Positions 44,205 to 50,563 of a DNA stretch of 50,563 nucleotides are shown one piece after another. Source of the stretch: Porphyromonas sp. COT-239 OH1446 (GTDB lineage: Bacteria > Bacteroidota > Bacteroidia > Bacteroidales > Porphyromonadaceae); NCBI RefSeq assembly GCF_000768875.1, contig NZ_JRAO01000010.1, forward strand, positions 280,352-330,914. Direction: 5' to 3'. A program made the translations under genes and the position numbers. A model generated the notes under the pieces. It saw only the letters and a list, made by a program, of their open reading frames with translations, ran no database searches and was not told the DNA's origin. Position 1 is the first letter of the stretch; each line of letters starts with the position of its first letter.

Positions 44205-44451
44205 AGCAGTTGTTTGTCTTGTTGTTTTGTGCCTTGAATTGGAGTGATTGTTGTCTCTGAATGTCGGGCAAGTAGGCCTACGCACCGGCTTCGAAGGTCT
44301 CCCCTCGCCCTACATCTATGCCCCTGCAAATCTCATGCAAGGGGCTAAAAACGAGACATATTGACTGAAAATAGGGCTTCAACAGACCTCTCCACAGAGT
44401 TTATAAGCCATTCTGTCTCACTTCTCTGCCGAGGAGCTCCCTCTCAATACC
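44205..44451. promoter_or_regulatory. clpB upstream region with an inverted repeat
   Basis: No gene is seen. CCCCTGCAAA at 44321 and TGCAAGGGG ending at 44344 form an imperfect dyad that includes GAGATTTG on the minus strand, one base from the TAnnTTTG -7 consensus. It may be the clpB promoter with an overlapping operator; no CIRCE element is present. Confidence 0.35.
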
Positions 44452-44488
44452 ACGAGCCCACCCCCATACTTCGGGGATGGGCTCGTGC
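44452..44488 (-). terminator. Terminator after the sdaA-DUF4294 pair
   Basis: CACGAGCCCA pairs with TGGGCTCGTG, extended by CCCC/GGGG pairing around a short loop, 14 bp beyond the DUF4294 stop. Confidence 0.75.
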
Positions 44489-44502
44489 ACTCTCTCCTGG
44501 GG

Positions 44503-45093
44503 CTAGAGCATGCCTAGCTCGAGGAGTCGGATGATGCGCTCTGTCGTGGCATCGTTGGGATTGTTCTGCGGGTCATAGCCCACCTTGAGCGAAGCCCCCA
44601 TGAGGTTGGCGAAGGCATTCCACCACCAAGCCTTGAAGCCGCCGAGCACGGCCTTGACCAGCTCATAGCTCGTCTGCCCAGTCTGTCGGTAGACAAGCTG
44701 GATAAGCAATTGTCCCTGGCGCAGAGTCAAGCCCCTCATCTTGGGTTCCATATCTCGGCGCAGCTCTCGCTGCACCCGCCGAAGATGTTGCTCCTGCTCT
44801 CGCTCCGTGGGCAACGTCTCCATGTACTCGTACGTCTCGATAAGGGTCGCAGCGATGTAGCGCGCATAGGGCAGAGTCTTGCGCACGTCTCGGATGCGCC
44901 TGCGCAGTCGGTACTGCTCGAGCTCATTAAGCGGTCGGGGGAGGCTCTTGGCCTCGATGAGAAGCTCTGGCAGTTCGTCGCCCCAGACTGGGGGCTCGTC
45001 CGTCCCTACCTCTTGTGCTCGCAGCGACCCGAGGCCTAGGAGGAGGCCTAGGAAAAGCAATAGGGCTCTAGGGGTCTGCTCGAGCGAGATCAT
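44503..45093 (-). CDS. DUF4294 domain secreted protein
   Basis: 196 aa with an N-terminal signal sequence (LLLFLGLLLGLGSLRA, cleavage near residue 26 before QEVG). The body matches DUF4294 of Bacteroidota: RDVRKTLPYARYIAATLIETYEY, LTLRQGQLLIQLVYRQTGQTSYELVKAVLGGFKAWWW and a C-terminal LKVGYDPQNNPNDATTERII. Predicted helical, periplasmic, function unknown. It starts 3 bp after the sdaA stop, so it is translated from the same message. Confidence 0.87.
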   Translation of the reverse strand: MISLEQTPRALLLFLGLLLGLGSLRAQEVGTDEPPVWGDELPELLIEAKSLPRPLNELEQYRLRRRIRDVRKTLPYARYIAATLIETYEYMETLPTEREQEQHLRRVQRELRRDMEPKMRGLTLRQGQLLIQLVYRQTGQTSYELVKAVLGGFKAWWWNAFANLMGASLKVGYDPQNNPNDATTERIIRLLELGML

Positions 45094-45096
45094 GGC

Positions 45097-46320
45097 TTAG
45101 TCGATGTGCTGACCGTAGATGTTGTAGGTAGAGGCTAGGCCTCCCGTCGAGGTCTCTCGGTACAGGCTGGGCAGATCATGCCCCGTCTTGCGCATGACCT
45201 CGACGACCTGATCGAAGCTCACTCGGTGCTGCCCATCGCTAAACGTACCATAGGTATTGGCATCCAACGCCCGTGCAGCAGCGAAGGCATTGCGCTCGAT
45301 GCAGGGGATCTGTACCAGGCCGCATACGGGGTCGCAAGTCAAGCCGAGGTGATGCTCCAGGCCCATCTCGGCCGAATACTCGATCTGCAAATTAGAGCCG
45401 CCGAAGAGCTGACAGGCTGCGGCTGCCCCCATAGCACAGGCGACTCCGACCTCACCTTGACAGCCGACCTCTGCCCCAGAGATAGAAGCATTGGTGCGGA
45501 CTACATTGCCGAAGAGACCTGCCGTGGCCAAAGCTCTGAGGATGCGTTTGCGAGAGAAGTCTCGGCTCTGCTGTAGGTGATACAGCACAGCAGGGATGAC
45601 GCCACAGCTGCCGCATGTAGGGGCTGTTACCACTCGCCCGCCCGAGGCGTTGTGCTCGCTCACGGCTAGGGCATAGGCATAGACGAGGCCTTTGCTCTTG
45701 ATACTAGCCGCCCCATAGCCTTGCGCCTTGACTAGATAAGTCGAAGCCTTGCGCTTGAGGCCTAGACCACCGGGCAATACTCCCTCGGCCTCGAGCCCAG
45801 AGAGGATGGCCTCTTGCATGACCGTCCACACCTCGTCGAGGAAGTCCCAAATGTCGGAGTCCTCGTACTGCTCGACGTACTCCCAGTAGCTCATGCCGCT
45901 CTTGGAGAGTACCCGCATGATGTCGCGCATATTATGCTCGGGGTAGATCTCCTTGATGCGCTGCTCGTTGAAGTCTTCATTGGCCAGCGTCCCTCCGCCG
46001 ATGCTGAAGACGGTGAAGGTATCGATGATCTGCCCGTGGGTATCGTAGGCGTCGAACTTCATCCCATTGGGGTGGAAGGGGAGGATCACATCGGGCAGCC
46101 ACTCGATAGTCGTCGGGGCATGAGGCGTGAGGATGTTGAGCAGGGCGGTATCGGTCATGTGCCCCTTGCCCGTGGCCGCTAGGCTACCATAGAGGGTTAC
46201 TGTATAGCTACAGGCCTCGGGGCAACGCTCGAGGAACATCTGTGCGGCTCGCACAGGGCCCATGGTATGGCTACTGCTCGGCCCATAGCCGATGCGAAAG
46301 ATTTGCTTGATAGATTCCAT
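45097..46320 (-). CDS. sdaA: L-serine ammonia-lyase (iron-sulfur L-serine dehydratase)
   Basis: 407-aa single-chain enzyme deaminating L-serine to pyruvate and ammonia, feeding amino-acid fermentation. The N-terminal beta domain contains [12 protein letters not shown] (about 11-22). The C-terminal alpha domain contains the [4Fe-4S]-binding cysteines in [22 protein letters not shown] and [14 protein letters not shown]. The ATG at 46320 ([13 protein letters not shown]) is chosen over an open extension to 46407. A TACTTTTG -7 box lies about 85 bases upstream. Pyruvate produced here connects with the pyruvate kinase encoded at 48.8 kb. Confidence 0.95.
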   Translation of the reverse strand: MESIKQIFRIGYGPSSSHTMGPVRAAQMFLERCPEACSYTVTLYGSLAATGKGHMTDTALLNILTPHAPTTIEWLPDVILPFHPNGMKFDAYDTHGQIIDTFTVFSIGGGTLANEDFNEQRIKEIYPEHNMRDIMRVLSKSGMSYWEYVEQYEDSDIWDFLDEVWTVMQEAILSGLEAEGVLPGGLGLKRKASTYLVKAQGYGAASIKSKGLVYAYALAVSEHNASGGRVVTAPTCGSCGVIPAVLYHLQQSRDFSRKRILRALATAGLFGNVVRTNASISGAEVGCQGEVGVACAMGAAAACQLFGGSNLQIEYSAEMGLEHHLGLTCDPVCGLVQIPCIERNAFAAARALDANTYGTFSDGQHRVSFDQVVEVMRKTGHDLPSLYRETSTGGLASTYNIYGQHID

Positions 46321-46404
46321 AAGGATCGAAATAGGTGGATAAGGCTGTCGCAGCCACTCCCTCACCGAGCCCTCGGGGGCAAGATAAGGCCCTGCGACAT
46401 CATT

Positions 46405-46412
46405 CAAAAGTA
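46405..46412 (-). promoter_or_regulatory. -7 box upstream of sdaA
   Basis: TACTTTTG on the minus strand matches TAnnTTTG; the -33 element is not clear. Confidence 0.45.
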
Positions 46413-46551
46413 AGAAAAAACTTACATTTGTTCGACTAAGCTCTGTCGCCCTCAGAGAGGGCCTCAGCCGAAGGGCCCATAGGGCTTCGGATAAAGTCCT
46501 ATCAGGCCTCTCAATCGAGGGCCTAGATGGGATGTACCCAAAGTCCCAAGT

Positions 46552-46648
46552 AGGGGCTCATTGGAGACCTAAGTAGGACTTCACTTGAGATCCAAATAGG
46601 ACTTCATTGGAGACCTAAGTAGGACTTCACTCGAGATCCTATTTGGAG
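46552..46648 (-). repeat. 23-bp intergenic repeat array, locus 5
   Basis: Reverse-oriented units start at 46552, 46575, 46598 and 46621 with exact 23-bp spacing, and degenerate traces extend left to about 46495. A forward partial unit (TCCTATTTGGA, 46637-46647) is the exact inverse of 46591-46601, so the array ends in an inverted copy as at locus 1. Confidence 0.85.
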
Positions 46649-46729
46649 TGCAAGAGAGGTCTCAGTAGAGTTTCCTACGCCCCATAAGCGAGCCGAGACA
46701 GAGCAGGCAACAAAGACAATTCTTCGACA

Positions 46730-47377
46730 ATGGATCTACATCTAGAGCACATCCGTCGTGAGTACAGCTCACGACAGTTGAGTCGCAAGGACTTACCCAA
46801 AGAGCCCCTCAGCATCGTCGCCCAATGGCTTGAGGAGGCGATCGAGATGAAAGTGAACGAACCCACCGCCGTCATCGTAGCCACGGCTACGCCCGACGGA
46901 CGGCCGAGCATGCGTACCGTCCTGCTCAAGGAGCTCCTGGACGATCGGTTCGTCTTCTACAGCAATTATGAGAGTCGCAAGGGGCAACAGATCGCCCTCA
47001 ATCGGCATGTCGCCTTGACCTTCCTCTGGCATGAGTTGGAGCGTCAGATCCACATCGAGGGGACTATCGAGCGACTTTCTCCTCAGGAGAGCGATGCCTA
47101 CTTCGACCAGCGACCCTACAAGAGCCGTGTCGGTGCACGCATCTCCCCGCAGAGTCGCCCCATCCCCTCGAGAGAATACATCATGGGGCTTTTCGCTGCC
47201 GAGAGCCTGCGCTTCATCGGTCGCCACATCCCCCGACCAGAACACTGGGGCGGATGGGCCGTTACCCCTCAGCGCATAGAGCTCTGGCAGGGTCGAGATA
47301 GCCGCCTGCATGATCGCTTCCTCTACGAGAAGGATGAGACCACGGGCGAATGGACACTACATCGTATAGCTCCCTAG
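46730..47377 (+). CDS. pdxH: Pyridoxamine 5'-phosphate oxidase
   Basis: 215-aa FMN-dependent oxidase making pyridoxal 5'-phosphate. The N-terminal IRREYSSRQLSRKDLPKEPL is the typical PdxH lead-in. RPSMRTVLLKELLDDRFVFYSNYESRKGQQI carries FMN-binding residues, and the C-terminal dimerisation segment contains RLHDRFLYEKD with the substrate-contacting Arg and His. Its stop codon overlaps that of the convergent xerD gene by 4 bp (47374-47377). With pdxB at the other end of the window it indicates the DXP-dependent B6 pathway. Confidence 0.95.
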   Translation: MDLHLEHIRREYSSRQLSRKDLPKEPLSIVAQWLEEAIEMKVNEPTAVIVATATPDGRPSMRTVLLKELLDDRFVFYSNYESRKGQQIALNRHVALTFLWHELERQIHIEGTIERLSPQESDAYFDQRPYKSRVGARISPQSRPIPSREYIMGLFAAESLRFIGRHIPRPEHWGGWAVTPQRIELWQGRDSRLHDRFLYEKDETTGEWTLHRIAP

Positions 47378-48291
47378 ACGTGAGTCTTACGGTTGCGAGG
47401 ATGGTATCGCTCGATCTCCTCTCTTAGGCTCGAGCGGTCAATGTGGGTATAGATCTCGGTCGTAGATATATCTTCATGCCCGAGCATGAGTTGAATGGCT
47501 TGTAGACCTGCCCCTCCCTCGAGTAGCACAGTAGCGAAGCTATGGCGCAGCGTGTGGGGACTGATCTTGCGCTGACCAAGGCCAGCAAGGCCAGCAAGCT
47601 CACGCACTAGGACGAAGACCATGATGCGCGAGATCGCTCGCCCCCTGCGGCTAAGGAAGACATACTCCTCCTGCCCTCGCTGCGGCTGTGGACGAGGGGA
47701 GAGGAGGTAGCGACGCACCTCTTCGATGGCCGAGGGGCTCATCGGCACGAGGCGATGCTTACGCCCCTTGCCATAGACCCTAAGATAGGCTTCGTCGAGG
47801 AAGAGATCCCCCATCTTGAGACCGCAAAGCTCCGAGACACGGAGTCCACAGCTAAAGAGTACTTCGAGAATGGCCCGATTGCGCAACATCTCCGCCCCTC
47901 CTCGCTCCAGGCAGGCCTCCAGCATCCGATCTACCTCCTCAGTCGTGAGCACATCGGGCAGATGCCGCCCAATGCGTGGCGTCTCGAGCAACTCTGACGG
48001 ATCGGCCTCCATATAGCCCTCCAGCTGCAAGAAGCGACAGAAGCTCTTCGCCCCCGAGATGATCCGAGCCACTGAGCGAGGCTGTATCCCGATGTCATAC
48101 AGGCCCGCTACAAAGCCCTGCATCTGCTCATAGGTCAGCCCCTCAAGGCTAAGGCCCTCGTCCGAGAGATAGCGCACCAGCTTGCGGGCATCATCCAAAT
48201 AAGCTGAGCAGCTATTAGGGCTAAGATTGAGCTCAAAGCGCAGATAAGAGAGGTATCGCTCCAGTAAGGGCTGCATCATGCTGGGGAACAT
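47374..48291 (-). CDS. xerD: Site-specific tyrosine recombinase XerD-like
   Basis: 305-aa tyrosine recombinase of the XerC/XerD group that resolves chromosome dimers at dif. An N-terminal SAM-like core-binding domain (about 1-95, LERYLSYLRFELNLSPNS) is followed by the catalytic domain with Arg in SCGLRVSEL, Lys in VYGKGRKHRLVP, His-x-x-Arg in SPHTLRHSFAT, His in LGHEDI and the nucleophile Tyr in TTEIYTHID. Whether it is XerC or XerD cannot be settled without its paralogue; XerD is the closer fit. Diverges from aroQ. Confidence 0.9.
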   Translation of the reverse strand: MFPSMMQPLLERYLSYLRFELNLSPNSCSAYLDDARKLVRYLSDEGLSLEGLTYEQMQGFVAGLYDIGIQPRSVARIISGAKSFCRFLQLEGYMEADPSELLETPRIGRHLPDVLTTEEVDRMLEACLERGGAEMLRNRAILEVLFSCGLRVSELCGLKMGDLFLDEAYLRVYGKGRKHRLVPMSPSAIEEVRRYLLSPRPQPQRGQEEYVFLSRRGRAISRIMVFVLVRELAGLAGLGQRKISPHTLRHSFATVLLEGGAGLQAIQLMLGHEDISTTEIYTHIDRSSLREEIERYHPRNRKTHV

Positions 48292-48314
48292 ATCATTGAT
48301 AAATAATTTATACG

Positions 48315-48330
48315 TACCTTTGCAAAGGTA
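48315..48330. promoter_or_regulatory. Symmetric divergent promoter of xerD and aroQ
   Basis: TACCTTTGCAAAGGTA is a perfect 16-bp palindrome formed by two back-to-back TACCTTTG -7 boxes. The plus-strand one is about 37 bp before aroQ, the minus-strand one about 24 bp before xerD. RNA polymerase binding for the two genes should be mutually exclusive. Confidence 0.6.
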
Positions 48331-48358
48331 ACGAAAGGATTAGGTATTACTACACAGC

Positions 48359-48790
48359 GTGAAGCGAATAGAGATTGTCAACGGCCCGAACTTGGGTCGC
48401 ATCGGCCGCCGAGAACCAGAGCTCTACGGCAGCACCTCCTTTGACCTCTACCTCGAACAGCTTCGTCAGCGATACCCAGACCTCCAATTAGGCTACTACC
48501 AGAGCAACTGCGAGGGGGCACTGATCGATCACCTCTACCGCCTCGAGGACGAGGCCGCCCAGGGCGTGATCCTCAACGCCGGAGCCTACACGCATACCTC
48601 TATCGCCCTACTCGATGCCCTGCGGGCCATCCATCTCCCCGTCATCGAGGTACATCTGAGCAACATCCATGCACGAGAGAGCTATCGCCACACCTCGATG
48701 ATCGCCTCCGCATGCCAGGGTGTCATTACAGGCTTCGGGCTCGAGAGCTACGCCTTGGCCATCGAGGCCCTCAGGCGCAGCGATTATTGA
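48359..48790 (+). CDS. aroQ: 3-dehydroquinate dehydratase, type II
   Basis: 143-aa type II dehydroquinase of the shikimate pathway. IEIVNGPNLGRIGRREPELYG contains the catalytic Tyr23; LNAGAYTHTSIAL (about 72-84) and EVHLSNIHARESYR with His99 complete the active site. Length is normal for the dodecameric enzyme. The start is GTG at 48359, since no ATG precedes the NGPNL strand and the protein must begin MKRIEIVNG. Pyruvate kinase starts 36 bp downstream. Confidence 0.94.
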   Translation: MKRIEIVNGPNLGRIGRREPELYGSTSFDLYLEQLRQRYPDLQLGYYQSNCEGALIDHLYRLEDEAAQGVILNAGAYTHTSIALLDALRAIHLPVIEVHLSNIHARESYRHTSMIASACQGVITGFGLESYALAIEALRRSDY

Positions 48791-48826
48791 TGAGTACAAT
48801 AACCCTATTTTATAAGTAAGAACAAG

Positions 48827-50260
48827 ATGAAAAAGACTAAGATTGTAGCCACCATCTCGGATCTGCGTTGCAGCGTAGAGTTCCTTCGTCCTCTGATCGA
48901 GGCTGGTGTAAACGTAGTGCGTATGAACACCGCCCACATGACTAAGGAAGGGATCACCGAAGTGATCAACAATACCCGCGCTGTATCGCCCGACGTAGCC
49001 GTGCTACTCGACACCAAGGGTCCAGAGGTGAGAACGACCACGCTCGAGGGGGATCCCGAGCTCAAGAGAGAGTTCAAGGCTGGTGATAAGGTTATTTTCA
49101 TGGCCAACCCCGAGGGCAAGACCAATAACGAACTCATCAACGTAAACTACGTAAACTTCGTACACGACGTACCTGTGGGAGCTCGTATCCTGCTCGACGA
49201 CGGAGCACTCGAGTTTCACGTAGACGACAAGCAGGGCGATAAGCTCCTGACAACCTGCCAAAACAACGGCAAGCTCGGTAGCCGCAAGAGCGTAAACGTA
49301 CCAGGCGTACGCATCGACCTGCCCTCACTCACAGAGAAGGATCGTGGCAACATCCTGCACTCGATCCCTCAGAACATCGACTTCATCGCCCACTCTTTCG
49401 TCCGTAACCGCCAGGACATCCTCGACATCCAGGAGATCCTCGACGCACATAACAGCGACATCAAGATCATTGCCAAGATCGAGAACCAAGAGGGCGTAGA
49501 CAACATTGACGAGATCATTGAGGTAGCAGGCGGGATCATGATCGCTCGTGGAGACCTCGCTATCGAAGTTCCCGCTGAGAAGGTCCCCAGCATCCAGCGC
49601 ATGATCATCAAGAAGTGCATCGCAGCCAAGAAGCCTGTCATCGTAGCCACGCAGATGCTGCACACGATGATCGACAACCCACTGCCAACACGTGCAGAGG
49701 TGAGCGACATCGCCAACGCAGTCTACTACCGCACTGACGCAGTGATGCTCTCTGGCGAGACAGCAAATGGTAAGTACCCTCTCGAGGCCGTGCAGACCAT
49801 GGCTCGCATCATCAGCGAGGCCGAGGCTACCCTACAGTCAAACTACGACGACGAGGTGCCTCACTCCAACGAGGTCAGCACGACGACGGCCTTCCTAGCC
49901 AAGCAGGCTGTCCGCTCTGTAGACAAGATCGACACCGAGGTGATCATCACCGACAGCTTCACTGGGCGTACAGCTCGCTACCTATCTTCGTTCCGTGCTA
50001 CTGTACCTGTATGCGCAGTATGCTACAACGAGACTTTAGCCCGTCAGCTCGCCCTGAGCTATGGTGTACACGCACACTTTGCTGAAGAAACGACCTGTGA
50101 GAAGGCTCGCCTCGTTTCTGGCATCAAGTACTTCATCAACAAGGGTCTGATCACGGAGAAGTCTCAAGCTGCCTACATGAGTGGAACGATCGGGCACACC
50201 GGTGCAGCCCACTGCCTCGAGATCGAGACCGTCGATATGCTCATCGAGAAGAACAGCTAG
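48827..50260 (+). CDS. pyk: Pyruvate kinase
   Basis: 477-aa glycolytic enzyme converting phosphoenolpyruvate and ADP to pyruvate and ATP. Starts KKTKIVATISDLRCSVEFL; VVRMNTAHM supplies the substrate-binding Arg and Asn, LLDTKGPEVRT follows, the B domain covers about 70-165, and KIENQEGVDNIDEI with IMIARGDLAIEVP gives the catalytic Lys and metal ligands. VATQMLHTMI replaces the more usual VATQMLESM. A C-terminal regulatory domain begins near residue 340. It may be co-transcribed with aroQ and ends at a strong terminator. Confidence 0.96.
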   Translation: MKKTKIVATISDLRCSVEFLRPLIEAGVNVVRMNTAHMTKEGITEVINNTRAVSPDVAVLLDTKGPEVRTTTLEGDPELKREFKAGDKVIFMANPEGKTNNELINVNYVNFVHDVPVGARILLDDGALEFHVDDKQGDKLLTTCQNNGKLGSRKSVNVPGVRIDLPSLTEKDRGNILHSIPQNIDFIAHSFVRNRQDILDIQEILDAHNSDIKIIAKIENQEGVDNIDEIIEVAGGIMIARGDLAIEVPAEKVPSIQRMIIKKCIAAKKPVIVATQMLHTMIDNPLPTRAEVSDIANAVYYRTDAVMLSGETANGKYPLEAVQTMARIISEAEATLQSNYDDEVPHSNEVSTTTAFLAKQAVRSVDKIDTEVIITDSFTGRTARYLSSFRATVPVCAVCYNETLARQLALSYGVHAHFAEETTCEKARLVSGIKYFINKGLITEKSQAAYMSGTIGHTGAAHCLEIETVDMLIEKNS

Positions 50261-50293
50261 TTCGCCTCAGCAGCACAACCTATAGACAAGCAT

Positions 50294-50329
50294 CAAGGGC
50301 TGCCCTCCATACTCGGAGGGCAGCCCTTG
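50294..50329. terminator. Terminator between pyk and pntB
   Basis: CAAGGGCTGCCCTCC and GGAGGGCAGCCCTTG form a perfect 15-bp stem with an ATACTC loop, 33 bp after the pyk stop and 31 bp before the convergent pntB stop, so it can serve both. Confidence 0.88.
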
Positions 50330-50360
50330 GCACATTCAGCGGAGTGGCTGACGAGAGCCC

Positions 50361-50563
50361 CTAAGAGACGAAGCCGATGAGGCCCTTGAGGCTCTCCTTG
50401 GCATCGCCCAAACGGAGGAAGACCCCTTCGCCTCGACTGTAGAGCGGGTTGGGAACGCCTGCATAACCGGGAGAGAGGTCATAATTGCAGATGATCACAC
50501 GGGGGGCAGCATCGACACTGAGGATGGGCATCCCGTAGATCGGCGTCCCCTCGGCCTCTCGGG
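50361..50563 (-). CDS. pntB: NAD(P) transhydrogenase subunit beta, C-terminal part
   Basis: 67 codons run in from the window edge on the minus strand and end at TAG (50363-50361). The residues IYGMPILSVDAA, then PGYAGVPNPLYSRGEGVF and LRLGDAKESLKGLI, match the C-terminal NADP(H)-binding domain III of PntB, including the GYAG loop and GDAK motif. The proton-translocating transhydrogenase makes NADPH from NADH at the inner membrane. The rest of the gene, and probably pntA, lie beyond the window. Confidence 0.85.
   Translation of the reverse strand, partial: REAEGTPIYGMPILSVDAAPRVIICNYDLSPGYAGVPNPLYSRGEGVFLRLGDAKESLKGLIGFVS

Larger units (their letters stand above)
46321..46729. other. Intergenic region between divergent sdaA and pdxH
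   Basis: About 410 bp with no gene. Besides the repeat array it holds a minus-strand TACTTTTG (46412-46405) suited to sdaA, and a plus-strand TACATTTG (46423-46430) on the other side of a GTAAG/CTTAC inverted repeat. Confidence 0.65.

Overview
The window is chromosomal DNA of a member of the Bacteroidales. It looks most like a GC-rich Porphyromonas, but the species cannot be fixed from sequence alone. Supporting evidence: Bacteroidota promoter boxes (TAnnTTTG) in front of many genes; a superoxide dismutase with the Gly155 active-site variant known from P. gingivalis; a TopoIV-type ParC with a degenerate C-terminal box; and family proteins typical of Bacteroidota (DUF3467, DUF4294, paired FtsX-like permeases). 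Almost everything is core housekeeping on two strands; one accessory block occupies about 22-37 kb.

Left half (1-21.7 kb), all on the minus strand: pdxB with a DUF3467 gene; sodB with a Fur-like box; rpsU with a textbook Bacteroidota promoter; the GTPases der and era; a cluster running parC, an outer-membrane/secreted protein, an S41 lipoprotein protease, queE; a large membrane-anchored zinc-ribbon/TPR protein; mnmG-uvrC-dtd with a perfect parS centromere site in the mnmG-uvrC gap; a class III sirtuin coupled to hemW; and a membrane-anchored metallophosphoesterase.

Centre (22-37 kb), plus strand: an export locus of an HlyD-type adaptor, three pairs of FtsX/MacB-like permeases with only one ATPase gene, and a TolC-like outer-membrane channel, followed by an NtrC-type response regulator and a histidine kinase that has almost no extracytoplasmic loop. 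A sigma-54-like -24/-12 element with an upstream inverted repeat sits in front of the adaptor. The inferred circuit is kinase to NtrC-type regulator to sigma-54 transcription of the exporter. A truncated, AT-richer ISAs1-family transposase lies at its right edge.

Right part (37.9-50.6 kb): a DUF389 membrane protein and a copper P-type ATPase (plus); clpB, a DUF4294 protein and L-serine dehydratase (minus); pdxH (plus) convergent with xerD (minus); aroQ and pyruvate kinase (plus) sharing a symmetric divergent promoter region with xerD; and the C-terminus of pntB (minus) at the edge.

The most unusual feature is a family of non-coding arrays with an exact 23-bp period, often alternating as 46-bp dimers, in five intergenic gaps (about 13.80, 21.98, 29.46, 36.82 and 46.55 kb). 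At least two end in an inverted copy that can form a hairpin. They do not match CRISPR, IS or terminators and I do not recognise them as a described family.
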